DNA from: Halovenus marina
GTDB taxonomy: Archaea; Halobacteriota; Halobacteria; Halobacteriales; Haloarculaceae
DNA length: 64,000 bases
Direction: 5' to 3'
NCBI RefSeq assembly: GCF_051414115.1
Contig: NZ_JBLKNZ010000001.1
Location: 1,178,001 to 1,242,000, forward strand
Of the stretch, positions 33,196-41,206 are shown in pieces. How positions within the stretch are numbered: the first letter of the stretch is position 1; each line of letters starts with the position of its first letter. The position numbers and the translations under genes are program-made. The notes beneath the pieces were generated by a model, which was not told the DNA's origin, made no database searches, and saw nothing but the letters and a program-made list of their open reading frames with translations.

Positions 33196-34290
33196 ATGGA
33201 ATCGTTCGAGATCAGTCTCCGGATCCTGGCTGGACTCGCCCTTATTGGATTAAACGCCTTCTTCGTCGCGATCGAGTTCGCGCTGACTCGCGCGCGACAG
33301 TATCCAAAATCCGAGTTCGACACGCCGTCGCTCGAACTCGCGTGGGAGATGACCGAGGACCTCGAATTCTATCTCACCACGTGTCAGATCTGGATTTCGG
33401 GGACGAGCATCGCGCTCGGCATCGTCGCAGAACCCGGGCTTGCGGCGCTGTTCGAGCCGCTGTTTGCGAATACGGCACTCGCATCGGCAGGCGCTGGCTC
33501 CCTGCTCGGCTTTTTCCTCATCAATCTGGTCCATCTCACACACGGTGAGCAGACGCCGACGTACCTCGGCGTCGAGCGCTCGAAGCAGGTCTGTCGGTAC
33601 GGTGCTCGCCCGCTGTACTGGTTCGCCAAAGTGCTCGCTCCGGCCATCTGGTTCGGTGACTGGGTCGCCAAGGGGACGCTCGGACTCTTTGGCGTCGAGA
33701 TGACGGGTGCGTGGCGCGAGACCGAACAGGAAGTCATCGAGACGCGGGCGGACCTCCGGAATCGGCTCGGCTCGGTCCTCGAGCAGGGGGACCTCTCGGC
33801 GGAACGCCGCGAAGAAGTGATGAACGCGTTCAACATCGGCGAGCAACCGATCAGCGAGGTGATGGTCTCACCCGACGAGATTGTCACACTCTCGACTGAA
33901 GACCCATCCGAGGCCAACTTTCAGACGATGGAAAACCGGCCACACACGCGATACCCCCTGATCGGTGGCGACCTGACCGATTTCCGTGGCATCGTCTACA
34001 CTCCCGTTCTGGTCAGACACCGCGAGCAGATTGCTGGCGGCGACCTCGATTTCACTCAGTTGGCAGCACCGCCCTTGACGCTTCCCTCTGATATGAGCGT
34101 CAGCGACGCAATCGACACGTTCCAGACGGAGCATCAGGAGATCGCGCTCGTGACCGAAGACGATGCTGTCGTCGGCCTGGTCACTGTGACCGACCTGCTG
34201 GAGGCGATCATGGGGGACATCGAGGACCCACTCGACCACGGCGACGTGAGCGACGTGACCGCAGATAGCGAACTCGGAGAGTTCTCATAG
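33196..34290 (+). CDS. CNNM-transmembrane / CBS-pair protein
   Basis: A 364-residue protein. The CNNM (DUF21) membrane domain (about 1-190) includes GLNAFFVAIEFALTRAR. A CBS pair follows (about 210-340, ISEVMVSPDEIVTL and LVTEDDAVVGLVTVTDLLEAIMGDI). The C-terminal CorC/HlyC domain of longer family members is absent. CNNM/CorB-type proteins are linked to Mg2+ export. A TATA-like AATTTATG lies about 28 nt before ATG 33196. Its stop codon lies inside a 14-bp terminal inverted repeat. Confidence 0.87.
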   Translation: MESFEISLRILAGLALIGLNAFFVAIEFALTRARQYPKSEFDTPSLELAWEMTEDLEFYLTTCQIWISGTSIALGIVAEPGLAALFEPLFANTALASAGAGSLLGFFLINLVHLTHGEQTPTYLGVERSKQVCRYGARPLYWFAKVLAPAIWFGDWVAKGTLGLFGVEMTGAWRETEQEVIETRADLRNRLGSVLEQGDLSAERREEVMNAFNIGEQPISEVMVSPDEIVTLSTEDPSEANFQTMENRPHTRYPLIGGDLTDFRGIVYTPVLVRHREQIAGGDLDFTQLAAPPLTLPSDMSVSDAIDTFQTEHQEIALVTEDDAVVGLVTVTDLLEAIMGDIEDPLDHGDVSDVTADSELGEFS

Positions 34291-34389
34291 TGAGTATTGC
34301 GGTTATTTTCGTGACCACGTCACTGGTGCCACAGTGTACCCCCTGCATCTTGTTTCGACGTGGCTGTACAGACTTGCAATACTCACTAT
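34287..34389. repeat. 103-bp element with perfect 14-bp terminal inverted repeats
   Basis: ATAGTGAGTATTGC at 34287-34300 and its exact complement GCAATACTCACTAT at 34376-34389. The ends fall inside the stop codons of two convergent genes (CNNM and cofG). Inner palindromes GTGAC-CAC-GTCAC, CACTG-N6-CAGTG and CTGTACAG are also present. It could be a bidirectional terminator, a MITE-like insertion, or a structured RNA. Confidence 0.7.
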
Positions 34390-35534
34390 CAGACGACTTC
34401 GAGTGACTCGCCCGCGAGCACTCGTCGGTAACGCCGCCCTGCATCGTCGTCCGCCCGGAGTGCGTCTTCGATGCGTTCGGAGAGCCATTGCCCGTCCGCT
34501 GGCTCTCCGTCAAAGTCCGGCGGGCGAAGATCCTCGGGGAGATATCGCGCGTACACCGGCAGGCGCTCCCGAAGCGGGACGCCAGCCGTCTCAGCGATAT
34601 CTCGAAGTTCCTCCAGCGCGGGCCAGGCGTAGTCGGGGTTGATGTGGTCGTCGGTCACCGGCGATACCCCGCCAAGGTCGTCGATGCCGCAGTCGAGTAC
34701 CTCGCGAGCGGGCGCGAGGTTCGGCGGCACCTGTAGAGACACCTCCTCGGGCAGGGCGGCACGCGCCATCGCGACAGTCGTCCGGAGCGTCTCCACATCC
34801 GGCGTCGGACCCCGCCAGCGCTCGTTCGTTGCGACAGGCTGGACGATCACCTCTTGAATGTGTCCGTAGCGCTCGTGCATCTCACGGATTGCGAGCAGGC
34901 TCTCGGCCCGGTCCTCCCACTGTTCGCCGATGCCGACGAGAATGCCGGTTGTGAAGGGCACGCCGAGTTCGCCTGCGGTCCGGATCGTGGCAAGCCGTTG
35001 TCCGGGGGTTTTGACCCGAGGACCGCCGTGTGCGCCCACGTCTGCGGTAGTTTCGAGCATCACGCCCATGCTGGCGTTGATGTCCGCGACGGCCTCCATC
35101 TGCTCGCGGGTCTGGTCGCCGGGATTGGCGTGGGGCAAGAGTCCCTCGTCGAGTGCGAGTTCACAGACCTCCCGCAGATACGAGTGAATCGAGTCGTGGC
35201 CCCACTCCGAAAGCTGGTCGTGGATGGCCGTGTATCGGTCGTCCGGGTCGTCACCGAAGGTGAAAAGTGCCTCCGTACAGCCGGTTTCGACGCCAGTCTG
35301 GAGAATCTCACGAACGTCCTCGGGCGAGAGTAGCGACGCCTCGCCGGGCGGGTCGAAGTACGTACAGTAGGTGCAGGTGTACCGGCAGGCTGTCGTCAGG
35401 GGGATAAACACGTTCCGCGCGAAGGAGAGTTCGTCGGCAGCGTCGACGTCGGCTGGCCGAACCTGGCACAGTTTTTCGACGGCCGACTGGTCGATCGAAA
35501 GCGAAATGTCGTAGGCCGCTGCGTCGGGGATCAC
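34389..35534 (-). CDS. cofG: FO synthase subunit CofG
   Basis: A radical-SAM enzyme of 381 residues from GTG 35534 (VIPDAAAYDIS). The cluster-binding motif is CRYTCTYC, followed by ALFTFGDDPDDRYTAI, ETTADVGAHGGPRVKTPGQR and GGVSPVTDDHINPDYAWP. With CofH it makes the deazaflavin FO of coenzyme F420. A longer start at GTG 35672 is possible, and a TATA-like TTTTTATTGG sits about 40 nt before it, but the extra 46 residues look low-quality. It is downstream of cofC. Confidence 0.9.
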   Translation of the reverse strand: MIPDAAAYDISLSIDQSAVEKLCQVRPADVDAADELSFARNVFIPLTTACRYTCTYCTYFDPPGEASLLSPEDVREILQTGVETGCTEALFTFGDDPDDRYTAIHDQLSEWGHDSIHSYLREVCELALDEGLLPHANPGDQTREQMEAVADINASMGVMLETTADVGAHGGPRVKTPGQRLATIRTAGELGVPFTTGILVGIGEQWEDRAESLLAIREMHERYGHIQEVIVQPVATNERWRGPTPDVETLRTTVAMARAALPEEVSLQVPPNLAPAREVLDCGIDDLGGVSPVTDDHINPDYAWPALEELRDIAETAGVPLRERLPVYARYLPEDLRPPDFDGEPADGQWLSERIEDALRADDDAGRRYRRVLAGESLEVV

Positions 35535-35766
35535 AGGCGCTGTTCGGGGGGAAGCCTCAAAGAGGTCACGAAAAGGGAGTCCAGCCGGAGAGCGGGCCGG
35601 ACTCGAAGTGCCAAGAGCGGTGGAGCTGGCACGATCGCGGGTGCGCGGCGCGAGACACGTACCCAGTTGCACGGGTCGGCCCGTGCGCTCCCGTCTACGG
35701 CCTCTTCCAATAAAAACCCTTGCTCGTCCGGTCAGAGATGGCGTGAGGTTACCGAAATCGGGGTTC

Positions 35767-36390
35767 TCAGGGAGTGTCGCGGGAAATCCCTACTGGGGGA
35801 TCAGTGCTGTCAGCCACGACCGAAAACCCTGCCTCAGTCAGCCATTCGCTTGCGCTCCCGTCGCTGTGAAGCAACACGTCGAGCAGGTCACCTGGCTCGT
35901 CGATATCGCAGGCGAGCCGGTAGGAGTCGACCATCGAGACTACCGCTCCAACCGCCTGGGCGGCCTGTTCGTGATCACGGTAGGAGACGCCGTGATAGTC
36001 GACTCTGAAGCCCGCCTCGTGTGTACACAGCGCGTTGGTTCCGCCGCGCAAGCCAGGCGCGAGTACCACGCCAGCGCTCGGTTCGAACAACCGCTCCAGT
36101 GCCGATGGTGTCGCAAGCGCCAGATCAGCCATGACCACTGCGACGGGAAGATCAGCACTCGCGAGTCTGTTGTTGACCGCCTCGGTCAACGGTCTGTCGT
36201 CGATTTCGACGGGCGCGGTGCAGTCGACTGGTCCGGTCGACAGCACCGTTGGCTCGTAGCCCGCGCTGTCGAGTGCATCGAGAACGTCCCGGAGCATCGC
36301 CCGCGCGAACGTGTCGCGCTCAGCGGAGTCGAGCACGGGCGCGAGACGGGTTTTCGGGTCGACAGCGTCGAACGGAACGAAAACGCGCAT
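35767..36390 (-). CDS. cofC: 2-phospho-L-lactate guanylyltransferase CofC
   Basis: A 207-residue nucleotidyltransferase of F420 synthesis that activates 2-phospho-L-lactate (or a related acid) with GTP. It has the MobA-like start MRVFVPFDAVDPKTRLAPVLD, the VVMADLALATPSALERLF block and APGLRGGTNALC. It is 3 nt downstream of the exported-protein gene, in the order cofG-cofC-exported-cetZ that I associate with the Haloferax cetZ1 locus. Confidence 0.92.
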   Translation of the reverse strand: MRVFVPFDAVDPKTRLAPVLDSAERDTFARAMLRDVLDALDSAGYEPTVLSTGPVDCTAPVEIDDRPLTEAVNNRLASADLPVAVVMADLALATPSALERLFEPSAGVVLAPGLRGGTNALCTHEAGFRVDYHGVSYRDHEQAAQAVGAVVSMVDSYRLACDIDEPGDLLDVLLHSDGSASEWLTEAGFSVVADSTDPPVGISRDTP

Positions 36391-36393
36391 CCG

Positions 36394-37164
36394 CTACCGG
36401 AGCTTGTTGGTGTTTCGCTGGCGCTGCCTGTAGACGTAGAAGCCACCGGCAACGATGAGGAGCACGACGACACCGCCACCGCCGAGCAGTAGTATCGACG
36501 GGCCGCTGCTCGTGTCGACCATGCTTTCGGCATCCTCTGCGGCCGAAATGGCGCTCTCGAACTCGCCGCTGTTGTAGAACGTCACCGCTTCCTGGAAGCG
36601 TTCTTCAGCGTTTGTGTTGCCAGACCCTTCGATGACAGACTGTGCGGAGTCGAGTGCCTCTCGGGCGTTCTGACTCTCCTCAGTGATGCTTCGGACGTTC
36701 CAGGTTCCGAGCGTTTCGCTGCCCTGCGCGCGGGTGAGTTCGATCGCGGTGGATTGCTCGACGCTCAGATCCTCGTAGTCGAACTCGTCGGCAGAGGGTG
36801 CGTTCCCGTTGACCTGCACGTGTACTTCGACGATGTTCTCGCTACCGTTGAGTTGGTGCTCGAAACTCTCGCCTTCGTAGCCGACGGACGTCTCTTCGCC
36901 GGTGTTGTCGACGAGCGTGATCGTCCATCCCGGTTCTTCGAGTTCAGTCGATCCCACGAGCGTCCACTCGGTAAACTCGTTGAACGGATTCTCGGAGACC
37001 ACTTCCATCGAGACTTCCTCACCCTCGATTGTCGGTTCCGGTTCCTCGTCTGCCTCGAAGTCCGCTGCTGCAGCTATTCCTGCCATCCCGACCGCGAGCG
37101 CGATGGCGAGCAGTACCCCAAACGCGACCGATCTAGAAGAGTGGGTCCAACTCATCTTCCTCAT
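36394..37164 (-). CDS. Exported, C-terminally anchored protein next to cetZ
   Basis: A 256-residue protein with an N-terminal signal peptide (MRKMSWTHSSRS then VAFGVLLAIALAVGMAGIAAA), an acidic strand-rich outer domain, helices around NAREALDSAQSVIEG and NSGEFESAISAAEDAESM (TPR-like spacing), and a C-terminal membrane helix (LLLGGGGVVVLLIVAGGFYVY) ending in basic residues. The gene overlaps the 3' end of cetZ by 32 nt (23 nt if ATG 37155 is used), so the two are translated together. No named family is recognised; a link to cell shape is inferred from context. Confidence 0.78.
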   Translation of the reverse strand: MRKMSWTHSSRSVAFGVLLAIALAVGMAGIAAAADFEADEEPEPTIEGEEVSMEVVSENPFNEFTEWTLVGSTELEEPGWTITLVDNTGEETSVGYEGESFEHQLNGSENIVEVHVQVNGNAPSADEFDYEDLSVEQSTAIELTRAQGSETLGTWNVRSITEESQNAREALDSAQSVIEGSGNTNAEERFQEAVTFYNSGEFESAISAAEDAESMVDTSSGPSILLLGGGGVVVLLIVAGGFYVYRQRQRNTNKLR

Positions 37165-38305
37165 CTTCGACCAAGGTCTCTAAATTCTCTTCGCTCTCTT
37201 CCTGGATCTCGTCGATGTTCTCCTGGGCCTCGATGGCGACCTGCTGGAGTTCCTTGATCCGGGGGACGTTGTGCACGCCCGAGAGGAGTACTGACGCCGC
37301 GACGTTTGGCTCGTGAACGGGGTAATCCCCGCCACGGACCTCCATACTGCCGGTCTGTTCCTCGAGCCACTTCCGGCCGCGCTCGATCCCTTTCCGATTG
37401 AGATGCTCCGGCGGGCCGGAGACCACAAGCAGTGCGCGCTCTGCGCCCTCAATTTCACAGGGAAGTGTCAGCCGACCGAGCGCGGCCTTGCGGACGAGTG
37501 ACGTGATACGGTTTGTCGTATTCGCCGTATCCATATCGTCGGACTTCTCGCCTTTGAACCGAGAGAGCAGGCCGCCGGAGTCGTGCTCTTTGACCACTTC
37601 GGCGTCGTAGCCGACCGTGGAGACGCCGCCACCGGAGAGGGTGTTGATGATCTCCGAGGAGTCGACGACGCTCTCTGCGACGTTATCGCCAGCCTGGACT
37701 TCGCCAGCGCCAAACAGCACGCCGAAGCGGCGAACGATTTCGTCGTTGATCTCCTCGTAGCCACCCTCGACAGATTCGCCCGTCTTCCGCCAGGCGTCGT
37801 TGTCGAACACGAGCAGATTGTCGACTTCGCGGACGAACGTCTGGAAGGATCGGGCGGCGTTGAGGGTGTAGATGCCACCCTCGTCGCTTCCGGGCAACAC
37901 CCCCAACCCGTAGACGGGTTCGGTGTAGATGCGCTTGAGATGTTTCGCGAGCACCGGCGACCCACCGGAACCGGTTCCGCCACCGAGTCCAGCGACGATC
38001 AGAAATGCATCTATCTCGTGTACCGGAACGTTATCGATCGCTCCCTGGACCTCGTCGACGTCTTCCTCGGCAATCTCCGCGCCGAGTTCGTTGTCGGCCC
38101 CGACACCGTGACCTTTGACCCGCGCCTGGCCGATCAACACTCGATTCTCCTCGGGGACGCGTTCGAGACCCAGCAGGTCCGCCTTCGCGGTGTTGACCGC
38201 TATCGCCGACCGAACGATGCCGCTCCCGGTACGATCATCGTACTCCAGGAACTTGTCGACGATTTTCCCGCCTGCCTGTCCGAATCCGATCATCGCGAGT
38301 TTCAT
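37133..38305 (-). CDS. cetZ1: Tubulin/FtsZ-superfamily protein CetZ
   Basis: A 390-residue CetZ. The start MKLAMIGFGQAGGKIVDKF is diagnostic, the GTP-binding T4 glycine loop reads GLGGGTGSGG, and the C-terminal tail is long and acidic, ending DELDPLF. CetZ1 controls rod-shape development and motility in Haloferax rather than division itself. The flanking cofC/cofG genes and overlapping exported-protein gene match the cetZ1 neighbourhood, so cetZ1 is the likely orthologue. A TATA-like ACTTATACC lies about 36 nt before the ATG. Confidence 0.93.
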   Translation of the reverse strand: MKLAMIGFGQAGGKIVDKFLEYDDRTGSGIVRSAIAVNTAKADLLGLERVPEENRVLIGQARVKGHGVGADNELGAEIAEEDVDEVQGAIDNVPVHEIDAFLIVAGLGGGTGSGGSPVLAKHLKRIYTEPVYGLGVLPGSDEGGIYTLNAARSFQTFVREVDNLLVFDNDAWRKTGESVEGGYEEINDEIVRRFGVLFGAGEVQAGDNVAESVVDSSEIINTLSGGGVSTVGYDAEVVKEHDSGGLLSRFKGEKSDDMDTANTTNRITSLVRKAALGRLTLPCEIEGAERALLVVSGPPEHLNRKGIERGRKWLEEQTGSMEVRGGDYPVHEPNVAASVLLSGVHNVPRIKELQQVAIEAQENIDEIQEESEENLETLVEDEEDELDPLF

Positions 38306-38382
38306 GAATACAGTATATCGTGTACTAACCCAACACAGGTATAAGTGTTTTGTCCGGAATACACCGATTACAGTCCGGTTAC

Positions 38383-38427
38383 TAACGCTCCGGCGGATCG
38401 GTCTGACAGGTCCGCCCTGAAGCGTTA
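38383..38427. terminator. Two-tier hairpin at the 3' end of the SDR gene
   Basis: Outer arms TAACGCT/AGCGTTA and inner arms GGCGGA/TCCGCC with small bulges make a strong stem-loop that includes the stop codon of the gene ending at 38425. It lies between that gene and the cetZ promoter, so it may stop read-through into cetZ. No T-run follows on the minus strand. Confidence 0.45.
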
Positions 38428-39312
38428 GCCTGTCCCTTCTAGATACTCCGAGAGGGTTCGCAGATCCGCTGTGTCGTATCCGAACGCGTCGATGTCGTTG
38501 TCAGCCGTCGTGTTGTCGACCTGTAACGACCGATACTGGTCTGACCCCATCGGAAACCCGGGAATGAAGTCACCAAATCGAAGCCCGAGACCAGCGAGTG
38601 ACATCGGAACGGGAACGATTTGAACTGGCTGACCGCTTGCATTCCGGACGAGCTTTGCGACTTTCGCGAGCGTCAGCACCTCCGGCCCGCCGATCTCGTA
38701 GGTTTCTCCGGCGTGTCGCTGGTCGAGCGCATCGACGAGCATCGCGGTCAAATCGTCGACGTGGATCGGCTGAAATCGCGTCTTTCCCCCGCCCGGCAGT
38801 GGTGCGATCAGTGGCGGCGTGAGCTTTTTGGTAAAGGAGAGGAACTCGGCACCGTCACCGAACACCACCGACGGCTGGAAGATAGTGTACGACAGCGAGG
38901 AGTCCCGGACGATCTGTTCAGCTCGCCCCTTCGCGCGGAGAAAGTGCGTCGGGCCATCGGGGTCAGCGCCAAGCCCACTCATCTGGATGAATCGGGCGAC
39001 CTCGTGTTCCTCGGCAGCCTCGACACAGTGTTTGGTGCCGCGGCGATGCACCCGGTCGTGTTGCTCGTTGCCCCCAGAGGGCTCGAACAGCGGCGAGAGC
39101 GAGACCAGATTGTAGACTGCGTCCATCCCCTCGAAAGCGTCTCTGATGGAGTCGAGCGCCGTCACGTCCCCCATCGCGACCGAGACTCCCTCGGGGACAT
39201 GATCCGGGTCGGGGTCGCGAGCGAGCGCCGTCACGTCGTGTCCCGCTGCCTGAAGCTTGTCACAGAGATGCCGTCCGATGAAGCCAGTGCCGCCGGTGAC
39301 GAGCACGTCCAT
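38425..39312 (-). CDS. NDUFA9-like atypical short-chain dehydrogenase
   Basis: A 295-residue NAD(P)-binding protein. The Rossmann motif is VTGGTGFIGRHL at residue 4, then SLSPLFEPSGGNEQHDRVHRRGT and the block SYTIFQPSVVFGDG. It belongs to the complex-I NDUFA9/SDR-a5-like group, often annotated in haloarchaea as NADH dehydrogenase 39K-subunit-like. The substrate is unknown. It is divergent from tmk, with TATA-like GGATTTATC upstream. Confidence 0.85.
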   Translation of the reverse strand: MDVLVTGGTGFIGRHLCDKLQAAGHDVTALARDPDPDHVPEGVSVAMGDVTALDSIRDAFEGMDAVYNLVSLSPLFEPSGGNEQHDRVHRRGTKHCVEAAEEHEVARFIQMSGLGADPDGPTHFLRAKGRAEQIVRDSSLSYTIFQPSVVFGDGAEFLSFTKKLTPPLIAPLPGGGKTRFQPIHVDDLTAMLVDALDQRHAGETYEIGGPEVLTLAKVAKLVRNASGQPVQIVPVPMSLAGLGLRFGDFIPGFPMGSDQYRSLQVDNTTADNDIDAFGYDTADLRTLSEYLEGTG

Positions 39313-39438
39313 GAGTCTGCTAGGGAGTCCGCCCCGATAAATCCGGGCGTCGATTCGCGTCGGTCGACGATGCGGTCGTTCACGGCGCGGCGGGACCGGT
39401 ACCGTCGTGTTTACAGCCCCGGCCATCGAGGATCATGC

Positions 39439-40023
39439 ATGCTGATCACGCTCGAAGGGCTCGATGGCAGCGGCAAGACGACCTGCAGGGCGGCGCTCGA
39501 ATCCGCGTTTCCCGACGTCACGTTCACCCGCGAGCCGACCGACTCGTGGTACGGCGACGCGGTTCGACAGTCGATCAACACCGACGACGCAGACCCGCTC
39601 GCGGAGCTGTTTCTCTACACTGCAGACCACGCCGCACACATCAGCGAAACGATCGAACCGGCGCTCGACCGCGGGGAAACCATCGTCTCTGATAGATACT
39701 CGGACTCGCGGTACGCGTACCAGGGGGCGACGCTCGCCGACCGCTTCGAGGACGCACTGGCCTACGTCAGAGAGATTCACCAGCCATGGACGCGCCCGCC
39801 CGACAAGACGATCTATCTCGACATCGACCCGGAGACTGCGGCGGCACGAAGCGGTGCGACGAACAAGTTCGAGACGGCCCAGGCGCTCGAACCGGTTCGG
39901 GACAACTACGAACGACTCATCGACGCGGAACCGGACCGGTTCGTTCGCATCGACGCGACACAGCCCGAAGCGAATCTCAAAGAGACTGTCGTCGAGACGG
40001 TCGCGGAGTTGCCCGACCGATAA
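39439..40023 (+). CDS. tmk: Thymidylate kinase
   Basis: A 194-residue dTMP kinase. It has the P-loop EGLDGSGKTT at residues 6-15, the FTREPT motif, and the DR(Y) motif in VSDRYSDSRYAYQG, followed by the lid AAARSGATNKFE. It makes dTDP for DNA synthesis. The ATG at 39439 is about 28 nt after a TATA-like GTTTACAG, consistent with leaderless translation. It is slightly shorter than bacterial Tmk, as usual for haloarchaea. Confidence 0.92.
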   Translation: MLITLEGLDGSGKTTCRAALESAFPDVTFTREPTDSWYGDAVRQSINTDDADPLAELFLYTADHAAHISETIEPALDRGETIVSDRYSDSRYAYQGATLADRFEDALAYVREIHQPWTRPPDKTIYLDIDPETAAARSGATNKFETAQALEPVRDNYERLIDAEPDRFVRIDATQPEANLKETVVETVAELPDR

Positions 40024-40127
40024 TTGGGGAGCGTTACTCGACTGATAACGGGTGACGAGTAACGGGGGCGGTGTTGCTCAACCGGGGGACGAACAGTTTA
40101 TGCGAACGCGCGGCAAACGTTGAGACC

Positions 40128-41138
40128 GTGTTCGTCGGCCACGCACTCCTGGCGTTCGCCCTGCTGTTGCTCGTCGCGGAGTGGCGAGACTGGCCGACTG
40201 AGCGTGCGTTCGCGCTCGCACTCGCTGCGGGAGCGTTCGCGGCGCTTCCCGACGTCGATGTCCTCTATACCGTCGTTGCAGTGGATCCGACCGACGTGGT
40301 CGCCGGGATGGACGTTCGACCGAGCGAGTTCTGGGAGACGGCCAACACGGTCCACCGCTCGATGACACACTCGTTGGTCGTCGCGCTTGTCGCAACCGCT
40401 GCGTTCGCCCTCTGGGCGCTGGCCCGACCGGAGATGTCTGTCACGCACGGCTCCACCAGCTCTCACCGACGGTTGCTAGCAGGGGTCGCCGCGACGATAA
40501 CCCTCGGTGCCCTCGTTGCAGTGTCTCTGTCCGTCAGTGGTTCTGCTGGGGCGTTCGTGATGGCCGTATTCGTTCTCGGTGGAATTGCGCTGGCGGAGGT
40601 CAGCACGACAGTCCTTCGTCTCTCACCGCGCGACATCGCTGCTGTCGCGGTTCTGGGTCTCGTCTCTCACCCCTGGGGGGATATGGTCACCGGCAGTCCG
40701 CCAGCGTTGCTCTATCCGCTCGACGTGACGCTCATCTCCGAGCGGGTCGTTCTGAGCGGCGACCCGACGCTCAATCTGCTGGGTGCCTTTGCCATCGAAC
40801 TCAGCGTGGCGTTGCTGGCGACTGTCGCCGTCGCGTGGCGCCTAGACTATCCCGTACGCACGTTGGTCGGCCGACGCGCGGCGCTGGGGGTCTTCTACGG
40901 TGTGGTGGCAACGCTCATCGTCCCGCCGACTATCGAACGGTCCTATCCGTTCGTGTTCTCGATACTGGCTGTCGGAACCGTCTGCGGGATCAGCAGTTCC
41001 ACCTGGCGAAAGCCGCGTTCGTTGCGTCAGCGATACAGACGCGCTGGCGGCCGCGAGGCGGCACTTCGTGTGGCGATGACGGGACTGGTCGGGATTCTCG
41101 TCGCGCTGGGCAGCTATACGTTGGTCTATCTGCTCTGA
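40128..41138 (+). CDS. Membrane-bound metal-dependent hydrolase (YdjM/DUF457-like)
   Basis: A 336-residue multi-pass protein. It begins with GHALLAFALLLL, has the metal-site candidates ALPDVDVLYTVV, NTVHRSMTHSLV and SHPWGDMVTG, and about nine membrane helices. The H-H-D pattern matches the YdjM/DUF457 family, whose activity is poorly known. GTG 40128 is chosen because a TATA-like TTTATG lies about 28 nt upstream; an ATG-type start further 5' is possible. Confidence 0.8.
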   Translation: MFVGHALLAFALLLLVAEWRDWPTERAFALALAAGAFAALPDVDVLYTVVAVDPTDVVAGMDVRPSEFWETANTVHRSMTHSLVVALVATAAFALWALARPEMSVTHGSTSSHRRLLAGVAATITLGALVAVSLSVSGSAGAFVMAVFVLGGIALAEVSTTVLRLSPRDIAAVAVLGLVSHPWGDMVTGSPPALLYPLDVTLISERVVLSGDPTLNLLGAFAIELSVALLATVAVAWRLDYPVRTLVGRRAALGVFYGVVATLIVPPTIERSYPFVFSILAVGTVCGISSSTWRKPRSLRQRYRRAGGREAALRVAMTGLVGILVALGSYTLVYLL

Positions 41139-41206
41139 GACGGGAGTGATCCAACCAATATGTATCGGTGGACAGCATTATCAGAGGTGCCACCAAAGTG
41201 CGCAGT

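Noticed and set aside
38620..39438. Long upstream extension of thymidylate kinase
   Set aside because: It is antisense to the SDR gene; ATG 39439 gives the family start MLITLEG and fits the promoter spacing.
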